A stretch of 64,000 bases of DNA from Deltaproteobacteria bacterium (GCA_024102635.1 JAGFJO010000072.1:62001-126000); one strand, 5' to 3'; positions 42,838-52,577 are shown, counted from the first letter of the stretch. Numbers and translations are program-made. The notes: generated by a model from the sequence alone, not told the origin.

Positions 42838-43761
42838 GTGAGCCAACTATTGCGCTATAGCATCGCCCGATTTTTACATCCCACTCGGAGCGATTTTATC
42901 AACATGGGTCTCGGTATTGAGGCGCGCCGTAAAAGATGCGGTAAGTATTGGCAGTCTCACCTTGAATGCAGCAAGCTTTTCCAACGGGAGAGTTTCCTAC
43001 GTCAGCCCGCCTTGGAAGAGGTTACGGTGCTCGGTGCAGTAGAGTTAAACGATCTGGACAGTGAGGGAGTTAGAGCTCGCTTCAGCCGCATCAATCTGTG
43101 TGATGCCAATCCGCTGGTTAATCGCAAATGGATAAAGTTTGCAAGGAGCTTATCGTCCCGGCAAGCCGTGACGTTTTGTAATGAAGATCTTACATACTCT
43201 CTCGACAGTTGGAGTGAAGCTCTGCGGGGTTTTTTTGTAGAATATCCAGAAGAAAATGTCGAAGCACTTGCCTGTTTCCTTGGCTCTCTCAGGTGCAGTC
43301 CGAAAGCAGCGCGCCCGTGGATGGACGCCGACGTAATCGTCTCGCTCAATCTGCTGGGGCAAATTCCACTGTACTGGAGAGATCGGGTGCAGCAGGCGGC
43401 TCTGGAGTATTGGGACTATGATACAGACGAGAACGGACTTTATCCCCTATATCTTCAGGAGGCCCTACATCTCTCTTTAAGCAAGCTACAGAGCCAGCAC
43501 ATTGAACTGCTTGCAAGCAGTGGGGCTTCTTGCATCGTCATAATTAGCGACGTCAATTACATGTATTACACCAAAGTGCATTCTCACTGGCAGACAGAAC
43601 CTGCTCTTCTAATCTCTAAAAATCTCTCGCTCAAGAACCGTCACCTAGCCGACCAGTCCAGCTGGTACTGGCACATTGCCCCTCAAGACATAGAACAGCC
43701 GGGATACGGAATAATTCATGAAGTAGGGGCATGGCGATTCGAAAACCGTGGCGGTAACTAA
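42838..43761 (+). CDS. Protein of unknown function, methyltransferase-like
   Basis: A 307-residue soluble protein with GTG start at 42838 and GGAG a few bases upstream. The order of segments suggests a Rossmann-like fold: VTVLGAVELNDLD (strand plus acidic end), VIVSLNLLGQIPLYWRD (motif IV-like), then CIVIISDVNYMYY. The motif-I glycines typical of SAM enzymes are not evident, so catalysis is uncertain. The N-terminal segment (SIARFLHPTRSDFINMGLGIEARRKRCGKYWQ) is basic and could contact nucleic acid. The divergent neighbour is trmB, and a role in RNA metabolism is possible but only by context. Confidence 0.6.
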   Translation: MSQLLRYSIARFLHPTRSDFINMGLGIEARRKRCGKYWQSHLECSKLFQRESFLRQPALEEVTVLGAVELNDLDSEGVRARFSRINLCDANPLVNRKWIKFARSLSSRQAVTFCNEDLTYSLDSWSEALRGFFVEYPEENVEALACFLGSLRCSPKAARPWMDADVIVSLNLLGQIPLYWRDRVQQAALEYWDYDTDENGLYPLYLQEALHLSLSKLQSQHIELLASSGASCIVIISDVNYMYYTKVHSHWQTEPALLISKNLSLKNRHLADQSSWYWHIAPQDIEQPGYGIIHEVGAWRFENRGGN

Positions 43762-43891
43762 GGCAGCGAGCTGCGGGTCCCAAATCACAAAACTTCAGCA
43801 GGCTTTCGCGCTCGTGCGGCCTTGGGGGCCCGGCTCGTGGCCAGCCTACGGCTAGTAACCGTTTCCGTTAGTTCAACCATAACCCTAGTAT

Positions 43892-44599
43892 ATGAGGTTC
43901 TTGCTCGCGATAACTATCTTCTTTGCGGCACTGGCCTGGTCACCGACGGCTTTTGCGAGTAGCTGTCGCATCTCCGATAGAGCACCCGGGACCTATTTAA
44001 TCTTGGTAACCGAAGTCACCCAATCCATTACCAATAGGTCTCGCGTTGCGTTTCGATTTCGTGGCAGTGAGGAAACGCAGTACGCAGATAGTCCTAGCGG
44101 TGAGATTCATGTAGGCGAGCACTTGTTGGCTGTGGCGTGGAGGGAAGACTCTAATTGCAATGTAATTTGGAAACTAGCACCGCCGCCTGTGGCTGCGTGG
44201 CTTGCTTTGACAATGACTAGGTTCCAAGACCATTATCCGAGAACCACTTCAGTGCTTATTAGATACGGGGTTTATACTTCAACCGTATTTATTTTAGTTG
44301 GCGGATTATTACTGACCTGGTCTTTGTCGCTTAGCAGTCGGTTACTTGCTGCTACCTTGAACGGAGTTTTTGCTGTTTCAGCTTGCTTCGGCATCCAGTT
44401 CTGGGCGATTGCATCCTTTCACATTGCTATCTTCGGCGACGTTTCTCTGTTGAGTTACTACGCAGTTCGAGACAGAACGAGATTAAAGACGCCCGCGGCA
44501 ATTGTCGTTAGTATCGGTTTGTTTCTGCAAGTTCTAATCTATGCAGAACAATACTATGGGGCGTATTATATTGCGTTGGCGTACTCAACTGCGTTCTAG
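43892..44599 (+). CDS. Membrane protein with periplasmic N-terminal domain
   Basis: A 235-residue protein. A signal peptide or first helix (MRFLLAITIFFAAL..., AFA-SS cleavage-like site) is followed by a soluble segment with two Cys (SSCRIS and NCNV) that may form a disulfide, then about four membrane helices from residue 130 on. The segment GTYLILVTEVTQS and the following beta-rich part look like a small extracytoplasmic domain. Family not recognised. Its 3' end overlaps the convergent TerB-like gene by 4 bases. Confidence 0.6.
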   Translation: MRFLLAITIFFAALAWSPTAFASSCRISDRAPGTYLILVTEVTQSITNRSRVAFRFRGSEETQYADSPSGEIHVGEHLLAVAWREDSNCNVIWKLAPPPVAAWLALTMTRFQDHYPRTTSVLIRYGVYTSTVFILVGGLLLTWSLSLSSRLLAATLNGVFAVSACFGIQFWAIASFHIAIFGDVSLLSYYAVRDRTRLKTPAAIVVSIGLFLQVLIYAEQYYGAYYIALAYSTAF

Positions 44600-45078
44600 G
44601 GGAAACGTTCCAAGATCACATCAAGCTCTTCTACTTCAGCAAGTTTGCGCGCCCGTACTCCCTGTTCCAATGACAACCCCAGTTTAGTTCTGATTTCAGC
44701 AGCCATTATGCCTTCCAGCTTCTCGACTTTTTGATCAGCCATAATAATCCGCCATAAGAGCGCCAGCAGCAGTTGCTTCTGGTTGGAGTTAAATCCGTCA
44801 CGCAGTGCTGCAAGAAAGGAGTCGAGCTTTGCGCTGTCTCGTACCAGAAAGTCCGCGACCTCCATTAGCTCTCCGGTTTCGTGCTCCTCCAAGCCCATCT
44901 TTCTGAAGGTCGAAGTGCAAAGAGCGCCGACCTCTGGAGAGCTTAAATTTCCGTCAGCATTAGCGAGAGAGAGAAGCAGTACTACTACCGAGATACGCAG
45001 GTCTCTTGAAGTGGGCTGACCTGATGCATCTACGGTCAGCGTGGAGTGGCTTAGAAGGTCCTTCAAGTTTTCAAACAT
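44596..45078 (-). CDS. TerB-like tellurite-resistance family protein
   Basis: A 160-residue all-helical protein. The segments RISVVVLLLSLANADGNLSSPEV and LLWRIIMADQKVEKLEGIMA fit the two-repeat pattern of the TerB family (COG4103 type), in which acidic residues after A-D-G/Q bind metal. The ATG at 45078 removes an unlikely basic N-terminal extension that begins at 45189. TerB proteins occur in stress-response systems that also contain PRTases and HAD proteins, but those components here are 11-17 kb away and a link is only a thought. The upstream gene on the same strand is an MFS transporter. Confidence 0.7.
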   Translation of the reverse strand: MFENLKDLLSHSTLTVDASGQPTSRDLRISVVVLLLSLANADGNLSSPEVGALCTSTFRKMGLEEHETGELMEVADFLVRDSAKLDSFLAALRDGFNSNQKQLLLALLWRIIMADQKVEKLEGIMAAEIRTKLGLSLEQGVRARKLAEVEELDVILERFP

Positions 45079-45202
45079 TTGGTGCAACCGTTCAGTTATA
45101 AATGTATCAATGCCGTTTTTGAAAGCAGTTGTCTTCCACCCCCTCAGGGGCGCGCGCCGCAATCCCCAGTCTGAGTGGCGAACATTCAATCAAAATATCA
45201 TG

Positions 45203-46618
45203 TTATGAAGGAGGGTGCCTATCTTTTTTCCGCTTCAAAGCAGCGGTAATAAGACCGAAAGATGCCCCCGAAAGCGGGCGAAAATTGGTGATTCTAAAAA
45301 TTAAATCCCTATGCCGAATCTGTTCAACCTCACGGACTTCCTTGAACATTTTCAGTAATACGGCAAGCACTGCCAGCCGAAGAATGCCAGAAATGGCGAA
45401 GATCCTAAGAAATCCGGATGAAGGCGCCCAGATGCCGCTCGCCAGGGGCCAGTCGGCCGGAAGATTCTCTACCAAAAAGGCTCCTAACAGTGAGCCAAAC
45501 ATGATGAAAGAGGCGTTCACGATCGATTGATACGCAACGCAACGTGCGCGCTTCGGCGGGGATACTGCATCGAACATAAAATTGCTAGCGGAGAGATTGA
45601 AACCTGCCCACATGAAGCCACTAAAGGCTTGCATCAAAATAATTGCCAAGGTGTTCGACCATACGATCCAAAGGAAGGGCACGACCGCGATCCCGATTCC
45701 ACACACGGTCATTATCTTTCGATTGCCGAATTGATCGGATAATGTTCCCCAATAGTGCATTGTCAGGAATTGGCTTACTGTGGCGCTGGCTATGACTACC
45801 GTGTACTCGGAGTAGGACATCTTCAGATCATTCAGCATGTAAAGCGCAAAATAGGGCCCGGCGACGTAGGTTGCAAGGTTCATGGAGGCCACGAAGTAAA
45901 CGAACTTCGCGAAATTAGAACGCGGCGAACGCCGTATAAAATCCCAAAAGCTGAATCGGTGCGAAGCCTCGAAGTTGTATGGCGGATCAGGATAACGCGT
46001 AATCCAATACGAAGATAAGCTGCGCGCTAAAAAAGCGATTAAAAAGATCATGCAGAAGCCTATGGTGGTAAGGCGCTGACTTTCGAAGAGATGAAGAATC
46101 TGCCCAGCTACGAGGAGCGATGTGAAGGTTAAGAGGCCGGTGCGGCGATTTCGAAATCCAAAGAAGCTGCCCCTCGTTTCAATCGGAACAAGATCTCCAA
46201 TCAGGCTGTTCCAGATCGGAACCGTGCTTTGGAAGGCGATGTGGTAAAGCGCAACAAGCAGTATAAGAACGTTAACCGCAGTGGCCGAGTTTTCATCAAA
46301 AAGGAACGGAAGCGCGGCGATTGGCAGCCATACCAAGGCTTGAGCCATTGCTCCCAGGGCAATCAACCGGCGGCGGCTTGTAAATTTCTCCATAGTCCAA
46401 AGGCTCAAGGACTGGCATAGGGCGCCGATGAGAGGAGGCAGGCTGGTGAGCAGTCCTACTTGAGAGCTCGAAGCTTTAAGAAAAATAGCGAAAGGGTTTA
46501 TGTATGATTCCCCCGCTCCTGCCATAACCGCGTATGCCATTCCATCATTCACCGAAGGGCGAAGGCGAGGGTCGACTTTAGGCCGCGCTCGATCAGTTTC
46601 TGCGCTAGGAGTGCGCAC
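45203..46618 (-). CDS. MFS transporter
   Basis: A 471-residue membrane protein with about 12 helices. After a hydrophilic N-terminus (TPSAETDRARPKVDPRL), the first helices read GMAYAVMAGAGESYINPF. The loop between helices 2 and 3 includes SRRRLIALGAMAQALVW, fitting the family's basic loop, and TRGSFFGFRNR is typical of MFS loops. The substrate cannot be told. The stop lies 124 bases before the start of the TerB-like gene on the same strand, so they may be linked. The window's DnaA-box-like 9-mer falls in its upstream region (see rejected items). Confidence 0.85.
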   Translation of the reverse strand: MRTPSAETDRARPKVDPRLRPSVNDGMAYAVMAGAGESYINPFAIFLKASSSQVGLLTSLPPLIGALCQSLSLWTMEKFTSRRRLIALGAMAQALVWLPIAALPFLFDENSATAVNVLILLVALYHIAFQSTVPIWNSLIGDLVPIETRGSFFGFRNRRTGLLTFTSLLVAGQILHLFESQRLTTIGFCMIFLIAFLARSLSSYWITRYPDPPYNFEASHRFSFWDFIRRSPRSNFAKFVYFVASMNLATYVAGPYFALYMLNDLKMSYSEYTVVIASATVSQFLTMHYWGTLSDQFGNRKIMTVCGIGIAVVPFLWIVWSNTLAIILMQAFSGFMWAGFNLSASNFMFDAVSPPKRARCVAYQSIVNASFIMFGSLLGAFLVENLPADWPLASGIWAPSSGFLRIFAISGILRLAVLAVLLKMFKEVREVEQIRHRDLIFRITNFRPLSGASFGLITAALKRKKDRHPPS

Positions 46619-46912
46619 TTTCTCCTCTCTTCAAAAAAATAAAGAGATCAGCAGCTTGAGGTGATTTTGTTAACATTTGTCAGACTAGATACTTCGGACG
46701 TGTAGGGAAGTTATCCACAGAGTAGCTATACAGCTTTTCGCTGAGATTTTGAATCGCGTCGCAGCAATTAAATTCATCAAGCAAAAATTAAAATGGCGTT
46801 GACCGCGTGATCCAGGGCATTACGGCTTGCAAATGTTGCTATAGGGGCTTGTCTCGAGCCAATCGTTTGATCTAGTGTTTTGGAGGAGACCCAGATTGGA
46901 GCGGTTTGCTTG

Positions 46913-47080
46913 ATGAAACGAAGGATCTTATCCGCATTAACCTCATTAGCCTTAGTGACTTTGGTTGCTTTGGCATTAATTTTCGTGCCATTCGAGGCCA
47001 ATTCGGATATCGACCAACAAGATATCATAAACACTCCCGCCGTCGATCTTAGCGCTGCTGGCGATCTCACCTTAGCCTGA
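46913..47080 (+). CDS. Possible small single-helix membrane or secreted protein
   Basis: A 55-residue frame starting MKRRILSALTSLALVTLVAL, a good signal peptide or single membrane anchor, then a short polar tail (IDQQDIINTPAVDLSAAGDLTLA in pieces). GGAG lies 11 bases before the ATG. The region from 46619 to 46912 upstream holds no other gene. It may be a small secreted peptide or a chance frame. Confidence 0.3.
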   Translation: MKRRILSALTSLALVTLVALALIFVPFEANSDIDQQDIINTPAVDLSAAGDLTLA

Positions 47081-47112
47081 ATTCTGAATGTTAGAGGTAC
47101 GGTGAGTGGTTA

Positions 47113-48573
47113 CTATCGCTTTCCCGCCGTTCCCAAAATTCCCCTCATTAGTGCGCGTCCGATTTGGCTTCCTACAGAGCGGATCGCGGATTTAACAAAG
47201 GCCTCGAACACACCTTGCCGCTTAGAGGTCGAGCCGGGGAAAAAAGACTGCTCCTTCTTTTCTTGCTTATCTTCGGTTGCGGCGGACTCCTCCGCAAGAC
47301 GCTTGCCCAGCGCTTCATAAGCCGATTCACGATCGATGCGCTCGCCGTACCGGGCTATTGTGGCGCTGCTTCCCAATAGCAATTTCTGCTCGTCCTGGGT
47401 CAGGGGCTGCAATCGCGAGCGTGGTGGCACGACCATAGTCCGCTCCACCGGTTCGGGAACTCCATCGGCTGAGAGGCAAGAAACTAATGCTTCTCCAACC
47501 GCCAATTCGGTTATAGCCCTCTCGGTATCGATGGCCGGATTAGGCCTGAATGTGTCAGCGGCCGCCTTAACGGCTTTCTGATCGCGGGGGGAGTAAGCGC
47601 GCAAGGCATGTTGAATTCGATTGCCGAGCTGGCCAAGCACCTTCTCCGGTATGTCAATCGGGTTTTGAGTTACAAAAAATACGGCTACTCCTCTCGACCT
47701 AATTAGGCGTACCACCTGTTCGATCTTCTCTTGCAGCACTTCCGAAGCGTTGGCGAAAAGTAAGTGAGCTTCGTCAAAGAAGAATACGAATTTGGGCTTC
47801 TCGGCGTCTCCTATCTCCGGGAGTTGTTCGAACAGCTCCGAGAGCAGCCACAGCAAAAATGTAGAGTAGAGCCTGCCATCATTTATCAGTTTAGTCGCAT
47901 CCAGCAGGTTAATCATTCCGCGGCCGGTCGAGTCGGTGCGCATGAGGTCAGGCAGGGTTAAAGCAGGCTCCCCAAAAAATGAATCGCCGCCGGCCTCCTC
48001 CAGTTCGATAATGGATCGTTGGATGGCGCCGATAGAGCTTTTGGATACGTTTCCATGTGTGGTTTGGATCTCAGAGCTGTTGTCAGCAAGCCAGCTGAGC
48101 ACTGCGCGGAGATCTTTGAGGTCGAGTATTAATAGTCCATTTTCGTCCGCCAATCGGAATGCAAGCGAAAGCACACCTTGCTGCGTGTCATTTAGGTCCA
48201 AAACTCGCGCCAGCAAGATCGGCCCGAACTCTGAGATAGTCGTCCTTAATGGCACTCCGTTTTCAGAATAAAGATCCCAGGCTTCAACCGGAAAGGCCGT
48301 AAAATTGAAGTCCTGTAGGTTAAGCAGTTCAATGCGATTTTTTACCGGCTTGCTTTCAGATGTCCCTGTGCGCGCTACGCCGCTAAGGTCCCCTTTGACA
48401 TCAGCCGCAAAAACGGGAATTCCGGCATCAGAGAACGCTTCCGTTAGAACTCTCAGTGTAATAGTTTTACCCGTTCCGGTAGCGCCGGATATGAGGCCAT
48501 GGCGGTTCGCCATTTCGGTCAAAAGATATACTTCCCTGCCTGAGCCGTTCTTGCCTACCAGAATTTTTGACAT
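47113..48573 (-). CDS. HerA-like ATPase, YjgR/DUF853 type
   Basis: A 486-residue P-loop ATPase of the HerA/FtsK branch. Walker A is SGATGTGKTITL near residue 31, Walker B is FFFDEAHLLF near residue 270 and a sensor/Arg-finger region follows (RSRGVAVFFVTQNP). A SGVARTGTSESKP segment after Walker A and the C-terminal SSATIARYGERIDRESAYEALGKRLAEE (in pieces) match the DUF853/YjgR family. Function in the cell is unknown; relatives translocate DNA or act with nucleases. It is a single gene upstream of the convergent small ORF and close to glk, which ends 20 bases before its start. Confidence 0.85.
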   Translation of the reverse strand: MSKILVGKNGSGREVYLLTEMANRHGLISGATGTGKTITLRVLTEAFSDAGIPVFAADVKGDLSGVARTGTSESKPVKNRIELLNLQDFNFTAFPVEAWDLYSENGVPLRTTISEFGPILLARVLDLNDTQQGVLSLAFRLADENGLLILDLKDLRAVLSWLADNSSEIQTTHGNVSKSSIGAIQRSIIELEEAGGDSFFGEPALTLPDLMRTDSTGRGMINLLDATKLINDGRLYSTFLLWLLSELFEQLPEIGDAEKPKFVFFFDEAHLLFANASEVLQEKIEQVVRLIRSRGVAVFFVTQNPIDIPEKVLGQLGNRIQHALRAYSPRDQKAVKAAADTFRPNPAIDTERAITELAVGEALVSCLSADGVPEPVERTMVVPPRSRLQPLTQDEQKLLLGSSATIARYGERIDRESAYEALGKRLAEESAATEDKQEKKEQSFFPGSTSKRQGVFEAFVKSAIRSVGSQIGRALMRGILGTAGKR

Positions 48574-48593
48574 TGTATACGCTTCTCAAACAA

Positions 48594-49574
48594 TTAACTT
48601 AAACTGAAAGCTATCTCGGCGGCTCCCAGCAAGGCTGCGTGATCATCTTTGATAACATGCAGCGGAGCGGCTTCTACCTGGCGAGCCATCTTACCCTTAT
48701 CAAGATAGCTTTTCATAATACCTCCCTCTTGCAGCTTCTCGATAATACGGGGAGGTATGCCGCCACCTAAATACACTCCTTTTGTTGCGAGCACTGTAAT
48801 CATAACATTGCTTGCATGGGCTCCCAGAATTGAAATGAACATCTCCAGAGCCATTTTTGTGATAGGATAAGTCCCTTCCTGGCCGGTTGACGCAATCACA
48901 GCGGTCGGAAGTTCGGTTCTCATCTTCTCAGAAAGCTCGAGCGGCTCCTCGGCATGCCCCCCTTCCTTTAGAAACTCGTATATATTTACTAGGCCGGGTC
49001 CGCAAAGAACCCGCTCCACGCTTGCATGTCCATACCTACGGGTAATAAATGCGTGAAGCTCAAACTCAATCTCATTAGTAGGGGCAAAATTTGAATGGCC
49101 CCCTTCCGATGCAAGGAAATAGTTGCGGCCGCCATCTTGATACAAAAATGCCTGACCAAGCCCGGTTCCAGGGGCGACAACGGCAGCCACGCCGTCTCCT
49201 ACCGGGGGATTGCCGCGGTGGAGAGTTAAGATCTCTTTCTCTGTAAAAGCCGGGATGGCAGCGGCAGTAGCTACCAGGTCATTGACCAACTTGACCTTTG
49301 GAATGTCCAAAGAGTCCGAAATAGAGCGCTCACTAAGTTCCCAGGGAAGGTTGGTCACCTTGACACGCCCCTCTATCACGGGTCCTGGGATTCCGAAGCA
49401 AGCTACTTTGGGCCGAGCCTTATGCTGGTCTAAAAAGGTCTTAATTATCTCCTCAAGACTGTCGAATTTGCCGCTTTCGTACCTTTCAACTGCCAATCGT
49501 TTGGTTGTCTTTCCGTGTGGTTCAAAAAGCCCCAAACGAGTCTTGGTTCCTCCCACATCTCCCGCTAATAGCAT
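48594..49574 (-). CDS. glk: Glucokinase
   Basis: A 326-residue glucokinase of the non-ROK Glk type. It starts MLLAGDVGGTKTRLGLF (phosphate 1 motif), and ACFGIPGPVIEGRV, NLPWELSER, LVNDLVATA, VVAPGTGLGQAFL and ASEGGHSNFAPTNEIE follow as in the family. It phosphorylates glucose with ATP in the cytoplasm. GGGAGAGG lies just upstream of the ATG at 49574, which decides the start against a long extension to 49697. It sits at the edge of the glucan locus and can feed glucose freed by the hydrolases into glycolysis. Confidence 0.95.
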   Translation of the reverse strand: MLLAGDVGGTKTRLGLFEPHGKTTKRLAVERYESGKFDSLEEIIKTFLDQHKARPKVACFGIPGPVIEGRVKVTNLPWELSERSISDSLDIPKVKLVNDLVATAAAIPAFTEKEILTLHRGNPPVGDGVAAVVAPGTGLGQAFLYQDGGRNYFLASEGGHSNFAPTNEIEFELHAFITRRYGHASVERVLCGPGLVNIYEFLKEGGHAEEPLELSEKMRTELPTAVIASTGQEGTYPITKMALEMFISILGAHASNVMITVLATKGVYLGGGIPPRIIEKLQEGGIMKSYLDKGKMARQVEAAPLHVIKDDHAALLGAAEIAFSLS

Positions 49575-49833
49575 AGACCTCTCCCGATACCTGTTTCTTT
49601 TGATTTCATGCCGCTTTGCAAGCCGCGAAGGCGGCTCAGCCATTAGTACCTTTTTTGGATTTTCCCGGCCATAGAAACATAACCCGATCTTTATCATTGG
49701 AAAACAATAAAGGTCCTCGCTACTTATAGACTTTATTTTGAGCCGGGAGTATATTCGGCGTTTAGGGTGGCAGGTGCCGCGAATTTTTCGGTACCCCCTG
49801 AACTATCCTTATGCTCCCTCTACGCTGCACATC

Positions 49834-51168
49834 ATGCGCATTCTAATGCTCGGTTGGGAATATCCGCCTCATATCAGTGGCGGCCTTGGTACTGCATGTG
49901 AGGGGCTTACGGTCGCTCTCGCTAGATGCGGGATACTTATTGATTTTATCGTTCCCCGCCTCTCTGGTGACGAGAGAGCGGAGCATATGCTTTTAGTCGA
50001 CTCGATGAATGGACCGCTGGAGCCGGAAGAGAGAGGCTCTCAATCGGCCGGCAGGCGGCGCATAGTCCGTAGGCAAAGCGTGAAAGGCGTAAGAACTATG
50101 CCGCTACCGTCGCTGCTTTCGCCTTATCTGAATGCCAAGACGTTCGATGAGCTTTTGGCTGCCTATATGTCGCGTCTTACAGCGGCAGAGCTTCCGCCTG
50201 AAGCGCTTGCCTCGTCACTTGGCGCAATAGTAGAGCGTGACGCTGTCTCTCATTATGGTCACGATATCTTTGACGCAGTAGCGCGCTATACATCTAATGT
50301 ACTCTCTCTGAGTGAGGGGTGCGACTTCGACGTGATTCACGCTCATGATTGGATGACCTTCCCCGCCGCTATTGCTCTATCAAGGTTGTCCGGCAAGCCG
50401 ATGGTGGCTCATGTGCACAGTTTGGAGTATGACCGCAGCGGAGCGAACGTCAATCCGCAGATTCAGAGCATTGAAAAACTTGGGATTGAAGCGGCAGATG
50501 CAGTGATCGCAGTTAGCTACTACACTGCGGCGATTATTCAGCAGCAGCATGCGATTAATGGCGAGAAGATAAGTGTTGTTCATAATGGAGTTTACCCCAG
50601 GCGGGTAATTCAGAAATACCGCCGCAATCAAGGGTGGCCTTCAAAGGTCGTACTGTTCCTTGGGCGTATCACATTCCAAAAGGGGCCCGATTATTTCGTT
50701 GAAGCTGCGGCCAAAGTTATTCCCCACGTGCCGGATGTTATGTTCGTTATGGCGGGGTCCGGTGACATGTTGAACAGGATGGTTGATCGGGTGCACCAAT
50801 TGGGTATTGCAAAGAACTTTCACTTTCCGGGATTTCTTAAGGGGGAGGAGGTGGAAGAGATGTTTTCAGTTGCAGATCTATACGTTATGCCATCGGTATC
50901 AGAGCCGTTTGGCATTAGCGCCCTGGAGGCGATCAATTATGACACACCCGTAATCATTTCACGCCAATCAGGCGTATCGGAGGTTTTGGGCCACGCACTG
51001 AAGGTCGATTTCTGGGATATAGATCGGATGTCTGACCTTATTATTAACGGCCTTATGCATGAGGAGCTGCGCCAGGATATGGTTTCAATGGCGCGTGAGG
51101 AGCTCCGTCGCCTCCGTTGGGATGCCTCGGCGCTCAAGACTATTGAGGTTTATAGGCGCCTATTATAG
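49834..51168 (+). CDS. GT4-type glycosyltransferase, glycogen-synthase-like
   Basis: A 444-residue GT-B glycosyltransferase. It starts MRILMLGWEYPPHISGGLG, the N-terminal donor/acceptor loop of starch-synthase-like GT4 enzymes. The DVIHAHDWMTFPAAIALSR segment carries the catalytic-site His-Asp, and VLFLGRITFQKGPDYFVEAA and PSVSEPFGISALEAI carry the donor-phosphate and E-x7-E motifs. The likely reaction is glucosyl transfer onto an alpha-glucan or sugar. ATG 49834 fits the family start; a TTG at 49738 adds 32 unlikely residues. GH57 follows 121 bases downstream on the same strand. Confidence 0.88.
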   Translation: MRILMLGWEYPPHISGGLGTACEGLTVALARCGILIDFIVPRLSGDERAEHMLLVDSMNGPLEPEERGSQSAGRRRIVRRQSVKGVRTMPLPSLLSPYLNAKTFDELLAAYMSRLTAAELPPEALASSLGAIVERDAVSHYGHDIFDAVARYTSNVLSLSEGCDFDVIHAHDWMTFPAAIALSRLSGKPMVAHVHSLEYDRSGANVNPQIQSIEKLGIEAADAVIAVSYYTAAIIQQQHAINGEKISVVHNGVYPRRVIQKYRRNQGWPSKVVLFLGRITFQKGPDYFVEAAAKVIPHVPDVMFVMAGSGDMLNRMVDRVHQLGIAKNFHFPGFLKGEEVEEMFSVADLYVMPSVSEPFGISALEAINYDTPVIISRQSGVSEVLGHALKVDFWDIDRMSDLIINGLMHEELRQDMVSMAREELRRLRWDASALKTIEVYRRLL

Positions 51169-51289
51169 TTGGGGCTTTTACGCCGCTTATATTGAATTAA
51201 ATCGGTCTTTGTCGTACCTTTCAGATACGCACTTTGTAACATTTGCGTAACTTCTGCCACCCTTTTAACTACTCCTTCATCAAAGCTTT

Positions 51290-52522
51290 ATGTCTTCAGT
51301 CGTCTTTTATTTTCAAGTTCATCAGCCTTTCCGGCTGAGGCGATACTCATATTTCGAGTCCACTCGAAACCCTTTTTATTTTGACGATGATAAGAACCGC
51401 CAGATTCTCGAGAAGGTGGCGCATAAGTGTTATCTGCCCACCAACGATCTGATTCTCAAACTAATAAAGAGGGGCGAGGGGCGCTTCAAGGTTAGCTATT
51501 CGATTACCGGAGTAGCCATCGAGCAGATGAGAAACTACTGTTCGCCGGCCCTAGAGAGTTTTGTCAAACTCGCCGAGACAGGATGCGTCGAGTTTCTAGC
51601 CGAAACTTACTATCATTCGCTTGCCTCCATACACGACAGTAACGAGTTCTTGCAGCAGATAACTCTGCACAGCGATCTTATCCACGATCTATTCGGTCAG
51701 AAGCCTTCTGTGTTCAGAAATACCGAGCTGATCTATAGCGATCATATAGGCAGCACCGTTGCCGAATTAGGTTTTAAAGGAGTTATTGCAGAGGGTGCGG
51801 ACGATATTTTAGGGTGGCGAAGTCCCAACTTCGTGTATAGCGTAGCCGGGCAAGGCAACGGCGGCCGCGATACCAGACTGCTTCTGAAAAACTACCGGCT
51901 TTCTGACGACGTGGCGTTTAGATTCTCGAATCGCGGCTGGCCGGAGTTCCCGCTCACCGCCGATAAATTCGCAAGCTGGATTCATCGAATAAGCGGGGCA
52001 GGGGAGATAGTAAACCTGTTCATGGACTATGAAACGTTCGGTGAGCATCAGTGGGAGTCGACCGGAATATTTCAGTTCTTGGAACACCTTCCGGAGGCGG
52101 TTGCCCGCCATCCAGACTGGGATTTCTGTACCCCGAGTGAAGCCATTGAGCGTTACAGTTCATTTGCCGAGATCCCGTTCGGGAGGGTTACTTCCTGGGC
52201 CGATGTTGACCGTGATGTTACGGCCTGGCAGGGGAACCGGATGCAGATTAGTGCTTTAAAGAGGATCTACGAGCTAGGAGATAGAGTAAAGCAGAGCGGA
52301 GATGAAGCGCTGATAGATACTTGGCGCAAGCTTCTTACCTCGGATCACTTCTACTATATGTGCACCAAGTGGTTTGCAGATGGAGATGTCCACGCTTACT
52401 TTAGCCCCTTCGATAGCCCTTACGATGCATTCATAAATTACATGAATGTTATGAGAGATTTTGAGAGCCGCCTAGGTGTGGCGCCGCTTCCGCTTGCCGA
52501 TGTAGCACAAATGACGGCTTAA
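51290..52522 (+). CDS. Glycoside hydrolase family 57, alpha-amylase/4-alpha-glucanotransferase-like
   Basis: A 410-residue GH57 enzyme. The conserved blocks are YFQVHQPFRL (block 1), EFLAETYYHSLA (block 2 region), FRNTELIYSDHIG with the nucleophile Glu (block 3), MDYETFGEHQW with the acid/base Asp (block 4) and a C-terminal helical part. These enzymes act on alpha-1,4-glucans, with intracellular forms cutting or rearranging glycogen-like chains. It follows the glycosyltransferase gene and ends at a stem-loop at 52549. Family is clear, exact specificity is not. Confidence 0.92.
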   Translation: MSSVVFYFQVHQPFRLRRYSYFESTRNPFYFDDDKNRQILEKVAHKCYLPTNDLILKLIKRGEGRFKVSYSITGVAIEQMRNYCSPALESFVKLAETGCVEFLAETYYHSLASIHDSNEFLQQITLHSDLIHDLFGQKPSVFRNTELIYSDHIGSTVAELGFKGVIAEGADDILGWRSPNFVYSVAGQGNGGRDTRLLLKNYRLSDDVAFRFSNRGWPEFPLTADKFASWIHRISGAGEIVNLFMDYETFGEHQWESTGIFQFLEHLPEAVARHPDWDFCTPSEAIERYSSFAEIPFGRVTSWADVDRDVTAWQGNRMQISALKRIYELGDRVKQSGDEALIDTWRKLLTSDHFYYMCTKWFADGDVHAYFSPFDSPYDAFINYMNVMRDFESRLGVAPLPLADVAQMTA

Positions 52523-52548
52523 TAGTAACGCCCTTTATCTTTCGAATT

Positions 52549-52577
52549 GCCCTTCATTTTTCGAATCGATGGAGGGC
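52549..52577. terminator. Stem-loop between convergent GH57 and response-regulator genes
   Basis: GCCCTTCAT at 52549-52557 pairs with ATGGAGGGC at 52569-52577 (9 bp, one G-T). Neither side has a long T-run. Its place between convergent stops suits a two-way terminator. Confidence 0.4.

Noticed and set aside
46711..46719. Perfect DnaA-box nonamer TTATCCACA
   Set aside because: A single match is expected by chance about once in every two windows of this size. There is no cluster of boxes, no AT-rich unwinding region and no dnaA or gyrB nearby.
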